A DNA stretch of 22,012 nucleotides from Barthelona sp. PAP020 (GCA_040182905.1 JARQWU010000178.1:1-22012), one strand, 5' to 3'. Shown: positions 8,364 to 16,907, counted from the stretch's first letter. The notes: generated by a model not told the origin, from the sequence alone. A program made the numbers and translations.

Positions 8364-9290
8364 ATGAGTTCTCTTGCAGATTATCATCGTGTATTTGACT
8401 AAAATTGACCAATATAACTAATATTTAAGGAAGAAGTTGTTGGTGAAGGTACTTATGGTGTTGTTTATAGAGCAATACATCGTTCCACTGGTCGTATTGT
8501 TGCGTTAAAACAAATTAGATTGCTTGATGATGCTGATGAAGGTGTACCTTGTACTGCTTTGCGTGAAATTGCTGTTTTGAAACAAGTAAGTTCTCATCCA
8601 AATATTGTTGATTTAATTTCAATTATTCACAGTGATAACCAATTATACCTTGTTTTTGAATTTTTGAATCAAGATTTGAGAAAACATATTGAAAGAACAC
8701 CAAATGGTTTGTCTGCTGCTTTAGTCAAATCTTATTTGTATCAAATGGTTCGTGGATTAAATTTCTGTCATGCCAGAAGAGTCTATCATCGTGATTTAAA
8801 GCCTCAAAACATTTTGGTTGATCGTGAAGGCAATATCAAACTTGGAGACTTTGGTTTAGCCAGAGGTCATGATGTTCCTTTGTCAATTTATACTCACGAA
8901 GTTGTAACTTTATGGTATCGTCCTCCTGAATTGTTGTTGGGTGCCAGATATTATCATGGTGCCTTAGATGTTTGGTCTATTGGTTGTATCTTTGCTGAAA
9001 TGGTTACTGGTAATCCTTTATTTGCGGGTGATTCCCAGATTAATATGTTGCACTTGATTTTCCGAATTCTTGGATCTCCCAATGAAGATTCTTGGCCTGG
9101 TATTTCTTCTTTAGAATATTTTTCTTACAGTTTTCCTCAATTCAGTGGAAAGGGTCTTGAAGCTGTTTGTCCCAACCTTGAGCCTGCTGGAATTGATTTG
9201 ATGAGAAAGATGCTTACTCTTGATCCTGCTCAACGTATATCTTGCAAGGCTGCATTAGATCATCCCTATTTTGATGATATTCGTCATTAA
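8364..9290 (+). CDS. CDK1/2-like cyclin-dependent kinase with PCTALRE helix (two exons)
   Basis: Exon 1 is 8364-8390 (nine codons, MSSLADYHR) and exon 2 is 8430-9290, giving a 295-residue Ser/Thr kinase close to the usual CDK1/2 length. Features in order: glycine loop GEGTYGVVY, with inhibitory sites Thr17 and Tyr18; catalytic Lys36 in VALKQIRL; cyclin-binding helix PCTALRE at 49-55; HRDLKPQN catalytic loop; DFGLARG; T-loop YTHEVVTLWYRPPE with the activating Thr; and DVWSIGCIFAEM. This full set implies an active, cyclin-dependent cell-cycle kinase. PSTAIRE is canonical for CDK1/2; PCTA(I/L)RE recalls animal CDK16-18 and some protist CDKs, but the short length without terminal extensions favours a CDK1/2-type core enzyme. 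The start is set by splicing: without intron removal the upstream frame hits TAA. Codons favour GGT, GTT and CGT more than in neighbouring genes, suggesting high expression. Confidence 0.93.
8391..8429 (+). other. 39-base spliceosomal intron in the CDK gene
   Basis: The intron begins GTATTTGACTAA and ends AACTAATATTTAAG. Removing it joins CGT to GAA in phase 0 and restores the normal CDK N-terminus leading into EEVVGEGTYG. Retention introduces an in-frame TAA at codon 4 of the intron. ACTAAT lies only eight bases before the terminal AG, so branch point and acceptor form one compact signal. It is the only intron in the window that I can establish. Confidence 0.85.
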
Positions 9291-9602
9291 GATCTATTTA
9301 TTGTATTGCATTTTGAATTTTTTGAATTTCTTGATTATTAATTAACGTTGTATGTTTGTTTTTGATCAGGATTTGAAAAATGAAAAATGAAAGATTTAAA
9401 TTTTTATAAATGTTTAAAATGTTTCAATTTTTTTTTGCCTGCATTTTTAGAAAAAAAAAAAAGTACATCAAAAAAAAACTTTAAACATGAAGAACGTTTT
9501 AAAATAATTAAATATGTTAATTATGAGAATTAAAAAAAAAAAATTCACAACAGTTTATTGATATTTTTGACTTTACGGATCTTTGACATCATTGATGACT
9601 GG
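9291..9602. other. convergent 3' region, CDK / DENN gene
   Basis: These 312 bases between two stop codons are dominated by A and T homopolymer runs and serve as 3' UTR for both genes. A short palindrome, CATCATTGATG, lies at 9587-9597, next to the DENN stop. I see no ORF or RNA gene. Confidence 0.5.
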
Positions 9603-12326
9603 TTAATGTTGAGGCTTAAACAAAGGATTCTCAAAGAAATGAATATTGTCCTGATTTTCCAAAACTTCAACATGATATTGATAATTTGAAGAAAATTCAA
9701 AACTGTTAATCCATTTTTCCATTTTTAATTCCTCAAATAAATACTTAATTAGATTACATTTACTTCTAACTTGATCAGAATATTTCAAATGTAATGTTTT
9801 TGAAACGTATAATTGAATGAAATCTGAAAAAACCAATAGAATATCTTCAAATAAGTTGATATCAACTTCAGATGTACTGAATTCATTAACTAAAAAATCA
9901 ATGGTAGAATTGATAATCAAAATTATTGTTTTATGATCGTTTTGTGAACAATTTTCAAAACTATTGAAATTCAGCAAAAGTTTGAAAAAAACTGGACAAA
10001 TTTTTAATTTTATTGAAAAGTTAGAAGCTTTTAACAATTTAGAAAGAAATGAATGAATTTTTTGAACAAAGTTTTGATTTTTTGAGGCTAAAATTTGGAA
10101 AAATTTTGAAATTTTTGAAATTTGAAACAACTGAATTTTTAAGTTTAATAAAAACAAAAATAACTCTAAAATTGGATCTGTATCTTTCCTTTCAATATTT
10201 AATTTTAAAAATAACATACAAATTATTGAATTAATAGGATAATCAATACCACAATAGACATCTTCAAAAGTTAAATGTATCGAAATATTCATCAATTTAG
10301 ATAAAAATTGGTCAATTTTTTCAAGATGGTCATAAATATTTTGTTGAGATGCAGCAAAATTTCTTAATTCTGTTAGAATGTTGAAAAAATTGGTCTTTCT
10401 TTTCAAAATTAAAATATGAAATTTGAACATTTCACATTTATCAAATATTGACAAAATATGATTCAAATCAACATTAATATCCATCATAACATTGATATTA
10501 CTTTTACTTTTAGCAGAATTCACATGATTACTGTTTACTTGAATTATTTCAAAAATAAATGAATAGATTTTAAAATGATCTTTAATCAATAAAGATGGTG
10601 TTTTAGTAATATTGATAAATATTTCTAACAAAGAAAAAACTAATCTTATAATCCGAGAATCCTTTAAATGCAATAGTTGAATGGAAACATCAGTCAATTG
10701 ATCAAAAAATTCAGACTTTTCTAAAACTGAAACATATTCGGGAAATGCTAAGAACCCAATCAAAGTCTGTAAAAAACAATGCACAGCAGATACAAATTGT
10801 TGATCAAAAATATTCAAACATTTTTTTAAAAAATTTATTTCGTCCAATATAACAAAAACATCTTTTGGAAATTCAGAACAAACCATAATCAAACATAAAA
10901 ATACATACCTAACAACAGTTAAATCAATAATATAAGGTGATACATCAATCAATTGTTGCAATAAAATTTGTTTAAATATATATATAATATCTTCTTTCAA
11001 ACTTTTCTTAAATTTATCAACTTTTAAAAACAATGTAAAAAATTCCATCAATTCTACTTCAAATATTCCAGTAGAAAACAATTTTAACATTCGATTTTTC
11101 AGTAAATATTCAAAAAAAAACTCAGAATATGATTTGTTTTCTTTTTGTGATACATAACGAAAATAATTCGCCAAACATTCAATCCTTGCCACTAACAACG
11201 TTTCATTCAACTGTGAAGATGTGAAATGGGTAACATGATTTTGTCGGTCAAAACGATTAAATACTCGTTGATTCAAAGAGCCTATCTCCTGTAAAAACAT
11301 ATCCAAATCAGTTTTTTTATAAACAAATTTTTTGAAAATCTTTTCTTCCAAATCTATCGATTCTTTGATAAATTCACCATGAGGTGACCAAATCAAACAA
11401 TAACCTTTATCGATATGTACAAAAACATTATAAATATTATCAAAATCTTGATAAATGATTGAAGAAGTGCCAGCAATGAAAGGTTTTTCAATGTTCTTTT
11501 CAATATCTTCCAACATTTCGATGGTAATCAAAGGATAAAGGAAATATTCATTCTGTACATAAGGATACATCAAGATCTTACTAGCTAATGCTACCTTACT
11601 TGCTAGACTCGGTGATTGACTGAAAAAAACAATTGAAAGATTTGATATCATAGCCCTCCAAATGTAAAACAATTTCAAATTCAATTTTAAGCTGTCATTC
11701 AATAAAAAATTGAAAAAATGCTTATTAAAATATTCAACAGAACGTGGTAATATAGGAATAAACGCGGAACATAACTCAACAACCAAGGAATTTGATAAAA
11801 TTGCCAAGGATATTTTATCAAAGATTTGTTGACAAAAATTTTGCTGATTTACTCGCTTGTTTAACATATAAATATTCAAAATTTTCTCAAGAAAAACATC
11901 AAAACCTTGAACTAATGACATAAAAGAAAGTATAAAAACGCATATTTGCTGATATCCTCTTTCATGTTCACAATTCTCGTAGGTCTTGTAAAATGACACA
12001 CCATTGATAAAATACTGTGGAAATAAATCATTCGGAAGTGAAAAATAAATGCAACCTTTTTCTTGTTGATGACAACCTTCAGCCAGAACTATTGAGGTAA
12101 TAATATCTAAATTTTTTTCATTTAAATCAATACCACAATAATCTTTCATCTTTGTGCCTACATGAACATCAAATTCAACCAATCCAACACCAAAAATGGG
12201 ATTTTTTATTTGATTTTCATTTAATTTGACTAAAAAAGATAAATCTTCATCAATATTAACATCAATACTGTCTGAGATACTCTCTTCTATCTGTGAATCA
12301 ATAATTATTGTCTCGTTTTCATTCAT
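9603..12326 (-). CDS. AVL9/DENN-like protein with long helical C-terminal region
   Basis: The protein has 907 residues. Residues ~40-300 resemble the longin-like/DENN module of AVL9 and related Rab-exchange proteins: IFGVGLVEFDV at the start, GCIYFSLP (AVL9 has a VFFHLP strand), INGVSFYKTY (GISCYR in AVL9), ICVFILSFMSLVQGFDVFLE (CVLSKLPLYGL region), a LKLFYIWRAMISNLSIVFFS helix-strand pair, and YPLITIEMLEDIEK...FIAGTSSIIYQ (typically PxLTLxxM...FLAGTTNPIF). The AVL9 family works in late secretory transport, and DENN modules typically activate Rab GTPases. Residues ~340-907 are alternating hydrophobic helices that look like an armadillo/HEAT-type solenoid and match nothing I know. Translation starts at ATG 12326. 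An earlier overlapping ATG at 12330 opens a three-codon frame (MNE, then stop). Homology is judged by motif order only. Confidence 0.6.
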   Translation of the reverse strand: MNENETIIIDSQIEESISDSIDVNIDEDLSFLVKLNENQIKNPIFGVGLVEFDVHVGTKMKDYCGIDLNEKNLDIITSIVLAEGCHQQEKGCIYFSLPNDLFPQYFINGVSFYKTYENCEHERGYQQICVFILSFMSLVQGFDVFLEKILNIYMLNKRVNQQNFCQQIFDKISLAILSNSLVVELCSAFIPILPRSVEYFNKHFFNFLLNDSLKLNLKLFYIWRAMISNLSIVFFSQSPSLASKVALASKILMYPYVQNEYFLYPLITIEMLEDIEKNIEKPFIAGTSSIIYQDFDNIYNVFVHIDKGYCLIWSPHGEFIKESIDLEEKIFKKFVYKKTDLDMFLQEIGSLNQRVFNRFDRQNHVTHFTSSQLNETLLVARIECLANYFRYVSQKENKSYSEFFFEYLLKNRMLKLFSTGIFEVELMEFFTLFLKVDKFKKSLKEDIIYIFKQILLQQLIDVSPYIIDLTVVRYVFLCLIMVCSEFPKDVFVILDEINFLKKCLNIFDQQFVSAVHCFLQTLIGFLAFPEYVSVLEKSEFFDQLTDVSIQLLHLKDSRIIRLVFSLLEIFINITKTPSLLIKDHFKIYSFIFEIIQVNSNHVNSAKSKSNINVMMDINVDLNHILSIFDKCEMFKFHILILKRKTNFFNILTELRNFAASQQNIYDHLEKIDQFLSKLMNISIHLTFEDVYCGIDYPINSIICMLFLKLNIERKDTDPILELFLFLLNLKIQLFQISKISKFFQILASKNQNFVQKIHSFLSKLLKASNFSIKLKICPVFFKLLLNFNSFENCSQNDHKTIILIINSTIDFLVNEFSTSEVDINLFEDILLVFSDFIQLYVSKTLHLKYSDQVRSKCNLIKYLFEELKMEKWINSFEFSSNYQYHVEVLENQDNIHFFENPLFKPQH

Positions 12327-12330
12327 TCAT

Positions 12331-12751
12331 AATTATATGGCATATAACATATTGCACATAATAGCTTGATATAAATATATATGTTAAAAATAATTGTAAA
12401 AAGTGAAATCAAAAGAATCTCAATGTAGAATGGTGTGAAAGAAATCTTTCCTCCTTCCATCATTTTGTTGGATCTTTTTTTATTTCTATTTTATTAATTT
12501 ATAACCGATATATTTACATATTGTTCATCAAGAAAAAGTTAATAACAAAGAAAAAAAAAATGAAAATGAAACTTTACTTTAAATCAAACTCTCAATTCGC
12601 TAAATGTTTATCAAACAACCGAAATATCCATCTGATACAAATATCAAACAATAAAAACAACTAAATTCAACAATTCAACTCTGCACTAAAGATTCCATTT
12701 ATTAAAAACTCCACAATCATTATAAGCCATAACAATATATAGTTGAACAAA
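12331..12751. other. intergenic region, RRM gene 3' end / DENN gene 5' end
   Basis: These 421 bases lie between two minus-strand genes and hold the 3' UTR of the RRM gene and the promoter of the DENN gene. Sequence is AT-rich with poly(A) runs near 12548-12560. A small hairpin, GAAAG-AAAT-CTTTC, lies at 12438-12451. I see no gene or RNA here. Confidence 0.4.
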
Positions 12752-13819
12752 CTAATATGATGGAGGAGGCATGTTATAAGGATTGAAATTATTGTTCATT
12801 CTGTAATTGTTTTGGATGTAGCCATAATTGTTATTTGGATTGTAATAAGGTGTATGATCTTGTGTATGTGGTCCATGTGTGTGTGGTCCTCTATTGTAAT
12901 TGTTCTGTTGATAATTTTGATGATGTTGATTTGCATACTGTTGTGGTGGATAACTTTGTCCATACATTCCTTGTTGTTGTGGATTTCTTTGGTTGTAGTT
13001 CCTTTGTTGTTGCATTCTTTGTCTATTTTGAGCTTGGTTTGACTTGTCTTTAACAAAACCAGTCTTCACTCGTCGTCCTTGCACCAATTGTTCATTCATA
13101 TTCGTTCTTGCAGCATTAGCTTCAGCAGCAGTTTCAAATTCAATAAAAGCAAATGATCTTGGTTGTGGTTTCTTGGAACTCTTCATTTCAAGTCTCAAAA
13201 TAGTACCAAACTCTCCAAAAATCGATTTTACTTGTGCTTCTGTAATATCAATAGGTAAATTATCAACAAATACATCACGTCTCTCATGAGGGGTAGATAC
13301 ATTTACTATTTTCTGACTAATCTTATTTTTTTCTTTAGCTTCCTTTATCTCCAATTCAACGTCACCAACACGAAGATTTTTCAGTTTTTCCAAACTATCA
13401 GAGGCTAATCTAGCAGAACCAAACTCTAAAAATCCATATCCATGTTCTTTTAAATCGCAAGAAATCAATGAAGTAGAGTTTTTCAACGTTTCATGAACCA
13501 ATTCCTCAATCTCAGTCACAGTCACATTATTAGGGATATTTCCAATATATAGATGGGTATTAGTATCTCCAGATTTGGCAGTAACCAATTTACCTTTAAT
13601 AGTGGTCAAATTAAAAGTTTGTAAAGCATGTCTTCTTGCTTCTTCAGTACAAAAATGTATAAAAGCATAACATTCTGCACCATTACGTATAATTTGTATG
13701 GCTTTAATCTTTCCAGAAACTTTAAAAACCTTATCTAAATCGGCTTCAGTAATATTGGAGGGAAGATCAGATACGTGGATACGAAAAGTATCTATAACAG
13801 CAAATTCATCATAATCCAT
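12752..13819 (-). CDS. three-RRM RNA-binding protein with prion-like C-terminal tail
   Basis: This 355-residue protein has three RNA recognition motifs: RRM1 at 12-82 (RNP2 FRIHVSDL, RNP1 ECYAFIHF), RRM2 at 88-160 (HLYIGNI, HGYGFLEF) and RRM3 at 182-257 (DVFVDNL, RSFAFIEF). Each RNP1 keeps aromatic residues that stack on RNA. Residues ~258-355 are almost wholly Gln, Asn, Tyr, Pro, Gly, His and Arg (for example QGMYGQSYPPQQY and GPHTHGPHTQDHTPYY), a tail of the kind that drives condensation of hnRNP-type proteins. A role in mRNA processing, export or translation is likely, but RRMs alone do not say which. ATG 13819 is the only Met ahead of RRM1. ORFs read on the opposite strand of the repetitive tail are compositional shadows. 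Confidence 0.92.
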   Translation of the reverse strand: MDYDEFAVIDTFRIHVSDLPSNITEADLDKVFKVSGKIKAIQIIRNGAECYAFIHFCTEEARRHALQTFNLTTIKGKLVTAKSGDTNTHLYIGNIPNNVTVTEIEELVHETLKNSTSLISCDLKEHGYGFLEFGSARLASDSLEKLKNLRVGDVELEIKEAKEKNKISQKIVNVSTPHERRDVFVDNLPIDITEAQVKSIFGEFGTILRLEMKSSKKPQPRSFAFIEFETAAEANAARTNMNEQLVQGRRVKTGFVKDKSNQAQNRQRMQQQRNYNQRNPQQQGMYGQSYPPQQYANQHHQNYQQNNYNRGPHTHGPHTQDHTPYYNPNNNYGYIQNNYRMNNNFNPYNMPPPSY

Positions 13820-14210
13820 AATAAATATTTAAAATATCAAATAAAAAATATTGAAATACAAATTATAAAATTACAAAACAATAAAAAAAATAAGTGGTTG
13901 TTGAACTGTTTTTTTTTCTTTGCTATTTTTTTTTTCAACAATTATTATCCACTATGGGTTTTTGATTTGTTTCACCTATTAAAATTTAAAAAATTTCCAC
14001 ATATTTGTCCTTGAAAAAAAAAAAAGAAACTCAATATTGTTTTTATTTAAGACATATGCTTGATTTTATAATCAATTTTATGAACAAAAATGATAAAATA
14101 AAACTAATGTTACTATTTATCAAAAGAAATTTTGAATCAAAAAATTCCTTCAATTTTTTGCATTTGTTTTTTTTTTAAAACATTACCATCAAACACATAA
14201 CACAAGCTCA
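13820..14210. other. intergenic region with long inverted repeat
   Basis: These 391 bases separate the stop of the tail-anchored gene (14211) from the start of the RRM gene (13819), both on the minus strand. The region is extremely AT-rich. Its one structured element is an inverted repeat: AGTGGTTGTTGAA at 13893-13905 pairs with TTCAACAA (13934-13941) and CCACT (13949-13953), with a 7-base internal loop and a T-rich apical loop. It lies about 75 bases from the RRM start codon. No ORF is present. Confidence 0.45.
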
Positions 14211-14717
14211 TCAATTTTTTGAGAAAATTTGGTAAGCAGAATATAAAATAAAAATGATTATCAAAAAAATAAGCCCAAATTTCAATAGTCCTACCAAATT
14301 AGAGTAAAGAAAACCAGTTCCTGATAAAAGATAATTTATTTCATTCATTAAATTGTTAATTTTTTCAATAACATTGTCAAAACGTGTTTGTAAATCTTTT
14401 AATTTATTTTTTAATCCTTCTAAACCTTTTAAAGTATTTATAGTTTTATTATTTATTATTTTACATTGATTTAGATTGTCAATGCATATTTTACAAATAT
14501 TTTTAAGATTGATTGCTTTTTTATCTGAAGAAATCGAACAATAGTCCTTTGCAATTGAACTCAAAGAAATTAATTGATTCAAAACCTTTTCCAAAACATT
14601 CATTAAATCATCAATTTGTGTTTCATTTTGATAATTCTCCATAATCTCACTATATATAGTTTCTAAAAGTTTAGATTCATCAATCAAAGCATCAATGCTT
14701 TCGGGTAAATCATTCAT
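14211..14717 (-). CDS. tail-anchored coiled-coil protein, SNARE-like candidate
   Basis: This 168-residue protein is not identified with certainty. It has no signal peptide. Residues 1-130 are helical with hydrophobic heptads, strongest at ~95-131 (LKGLEGLKNKLKDLQTRF and onward), where a SNARE coil would lie. A single membrane segment at ~146-163 (LKFGLIFLIIIFILYSAY) is followed by five residues. This is the architecture of a tail-anchored SNARE such as the ER/Golgi Q-SNAREs Sec20 or Use1, but I cannot pick out a diagnostic central-layer Gln or Arg. Other tail-anchored coiled-coil proteins remain possible. ATG 14717 overlaps, as ATGA, the stop of an unrelated 70-codon upstream frame. Cysteines at 60, 75, 78 and 85 are clustered before the coil. 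Confidence 0.65.
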   Translation of the reverse strand: MNDLPESIDALIDESKLLETIYSEIMENYQNETQIDDLMNVLEKVLNQLISLSSIAKDYCSISSDKKAINLKNICKICIDNLNQCKIINNKTINTLKGLEGLKNKLKDLQTRFDNVIEKINNLMNEINYLLSGTGFLYSNLVGLLKFGLIFLIIIFILYSAYQIFSKN

Positions 14718-15075
14718 CTTCTCAATTGATTGATATTTTTGAAAAATAAAAAAAAAGACGGAGTTAATTTTGGGAAAAATCTCATAAAAATGCCTTGATT
14801 TTCACAATGTGCCAAATTCTTCAGATTTAAATGTTCAAATATACAATAATAATAGAAAAGAAAACTAAATAACCCCATTTCTATTCTTTCTTTTGTTGAA
14901 ATAAAAAATGAATAATACAAGTACAATAAACTTTACAAAACCTTAAATCTAAATTATTGAAACCTTCTAATCTTTCAAATAAAATAAAAAGAAAAGGAAG
15001 AAGAGAAAAAGCAAGAAGAGTGGAATGAAATTATTATTTTTTTATTTGTGAACAAATTGAAATCAAACTTCTTTG
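14718..15075. other. intergenic region with purine-rich tract
   Basis: These 358 bases lie between two minus-strand genes. A purine-rich tract runs from about 14979 to 15031 (mostly A and G with few interruptions), which reads as a polypyrimidine tract in the 3' UTR of the coiled-coil gene on the minus strand. A 70-codon minus-strand frame covers 14714-14926, but it is rich in Phe, Tyr, Ile and Leu as expected of AT-rich noncoding DNA, and I do not call it a gene. Confidence 0.4.
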
Positions 15076-16770
15076 CTAATTGATAATGTCCTTAATTATT
15101 CTTTGGAATTCAGCATTTTGAAGTAAATTTGCCATCAACAAACACTTTTCATTGATACCAAAAACTTCAAATGGTAAATCTGTACGATTTGCAAATAAAT
15201 CCAAAGCCATCTCAATATCGTCATAATTAGAATTCTGTTTTTTTAATTCTAAATGTAATGTTTTGATAGCATTTTTCAATAATTTTTCCAAAGGTGTTAT
15301 TGAATTATAAAATTTAGCAATATCTTGTCTATTACTAATCAATTTTTCTGTTTCTTTTTTCAATAAAATTCTCAATTTTTTCAAATCACTTTCTAATCTT
15401 CTTTCTATTTGAAATTGAGTTTCTGCTTTAAATTGGAAAGTATTCAAAGCTAACTTAGGTACTGGGGTTATCTTTTTATTCAACATATTACTGTTGTCAA
15501 TGGCAAAATCAGGCATTTCTGCTTGTACACCATTCTTTTCATCATCATACCCATAACTACTGGAATTACTAAACTCTTGAATATTCTTGACACTATCTTC
15601 CTTTTCATCATCAATTTCAACCATCTGAAACTCTAAATCATTTCTTAAAACACTTGTAGCTGAACGTTTCAACTCAAATGGAACATTTTCTATTTCAGTA
15701 TCTATATCTTGGGTAATATTCTTAAACTCATCAATCATTTGAGTATTTCCTCGTCTATATGCTTTGATTTTACGAATTAAAATCTCATTCTCAGCTTTGA
15801 TAACACTAACTTCCTTCTTCAAATGAATCAAACGTTTCTTTTCAGATAAAACATCTCTTTCACATATTCTAACATGCTCTTGTAATTTTTCAACATCGGA
15901 CACAATTCGTTTGTGACCTGTAAGACTTTGTTTCAACAAAGAAGAAATGTCTGTAGAATCAATTCTACTCATATCGCTTCGCATAGAATTGAGTTCGCTA
16001 GTAAACTCATTTTTAAGTGCTAATAATGATTGATGATTCTCTTTAATCTTTCCATTGATAGCCTCCTGAACTAAGGTGTCAATATCTCCCTTTGCTTTGA
16101 CTAAACGTTGCTTTTCTGAAGAAACAGAAGTATTATCCTTCACCAATAATTCAGCTTTACTCTTTAATTCAGTAATTTCTTTTTCCAACTTTTCTTTCTC
16201 CTTTAAAAATTGCTGTTGTCTTTCAAAAACTTCCTTTCCCAAATCTAATGATTGTTTAGTAAGCACAGGAATCTTCAATTTCAATTGTCCCATCTCCTGT
16301 AACTCTTTCGTCGATAAAGTACGTTCTCTTGTTTCATCAATCTTAATTGCATTGACATCAAATGTTTTCGAAATATCAACATAACTTTTAGCAGATTTTG
16401 CTTCAAGCAAACCACCAGTTGTTGAAACTGGTGCAATACGTAAATGCTTTGAATCAGTGGGTAACATCTTGAAATCACTCAACGCATCAGCAGGTATGGA
16501 ATGATCTAATTTGGCTAAATACTCCTCGACAATACTTTGAGTAGAGTTTTCAACATGATTTGAATTCAAATTATTCACGGTAGTATTTGTATTATTCAAA
16601 TTTATATTTGAACTATTAATCATATTATTAACATTATTATTTGTACTATTAATTGTATTGTTATTATTGTTCTTAATTCTTGCACTATCAAAACCAGAAC
16701 TTGAAAAAGCATCAACGATTGCATTTAAATTTTTTCGTAATGCAGTATTTTGTTGATAATACCTTGACAT
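15076..16770 (-). CDS. coiled-coil protein with N-terminal asparagine tract
   Basis: This 564-residue protein is not recognised as a family member. Residues ~33-75 are an Asn/Ser/Thr low-complexity tract encoded by AAT/AAC repeats. Residues ~80-160 are non-repetitive and probably folded or binding-competent. Heptad-rich coils follow at ~160-240 (QQQFLKEKEKLEKEITELK), ~285-345 and ~450-510 (RRLESDLKKLRILLKKETEK), separated by an acidic segment (VEIDDEKEDSVKNIQEF). The C-terminus is a compact predicted helical end (DLPFEVFGINEKCLLMANLL). This plan is typical of cytoskeletal, centrosomal or kinetochore proteins, but none could be assigned by motif. It is divergent from the HEAT-like gene over a 137-base shared promoter. 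ATG 16770 is the first Met in the frame. Confidence 0.8.
   Translation of the reverse strand: MSRYYQQNTALRKNLNAIVDAFSSSGFDSARIKNNNNNTINSTNNNVNNMINSSNINLNNTNTTVNNLNSNHVENSTQSIVEEYLAKLDHSIPADALSDFKMLPTDSKHLRIAPVSTTGGLLEAKSAKSYVDISKTFDVNAIKIDETRERTLSTKELQEMGQLKLKIPVLTKQSLDLGKEVFERQQQFLKEKEKLEKEITELKSKAELLVKDNTSVSSEKQRLVKAKGDIDTLVQEAINGKIKENHQSLLALKNEFTSELNSMRSDMSRIDSTDISSLLKQSLTGHKRIVSDVEKLQEHVRICERDVLSEKKRLIHLKKEVSVIKAENEILIRKIKAYRRGNTQMIDEFKNITQDIDTEIENVPFELKRSATSVLRNDLEFQMVEIDDEKEDSVKNIQEFSNSSSYGYDDEKNGVQAEMPDFAIDNSNMLNKKITPVPKLALNTFQFKAETQFQIERRLESDLKKLRILLKKETEKLISNRQDIAKFYNSITPLEKLLKNAIKTLHLELKKQNSNYDDIEMALDLFANRTDLPFEVFGINEKCLLMANLLQNAEFQRIIKDIIN
16575..16675 (-). repeat. AAT/AAC trinucleotide-type tract coding for polyasparagine
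   Basis: On the minus strand this is an imperfect AAT/AAC/ACT run inside the coiled-coil gene, encoding an Asn-dominated stretch mixed with Thr, Ile, Ser and Val. Its interruptions suggest an old, decaying microsatellite rather than a recent expansion. Length is likely to vary between strains. Confidence 0.6.
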
Positions 16771-16907
16771 AATTAATAATTAGTGTATGATTGACGATAA
16801 ATTCAATAAAAAAAAATTTTTTTTTGTCAACATTTTTTTCAAAATTGAATTGCCTGCTTTATTAAAAAGAGAATGATTTTTTTAAACAAGAAATAGAATT
16901 CGATTAA
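16771..16907. promoter_or_regulatory. compact divergent promoter with A9T9 centre
   Basis: Only 137 bases separate the coiled-coil (-) and HEAT-like (+) start codons. Nine A (16808-16816) are followed directly by nine T (16817-16825), a perfect 18-base palindrome. An 8-base inverted repeat, AATTCAAT at 16800-16807 and ATTGAATT at 16844-16851, surrounds it. Poly(dA:dT) of this kind disfavours nucleosomes and is common in yeast and protist promoters; that role here is inferred. Confidence 0.45.

Noticed and set aside
12796-13056. Several ORFs on both strands over the RRM protein tail
   Set aside because: They are frame shadows of the Q/N-rich repeat; the three-RRM frame is clearly the coding one.
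14714-14926. 70-codon minus-strand ORF whose TGA overlaps the ATG of the tail-anchored gene (ATGA)
   Set aside because: The overlap looks operon-like, but the composition (Phe/Tyr/Ile/Leu runs) is that of AT-rich noncoding DNA and there is no domain.
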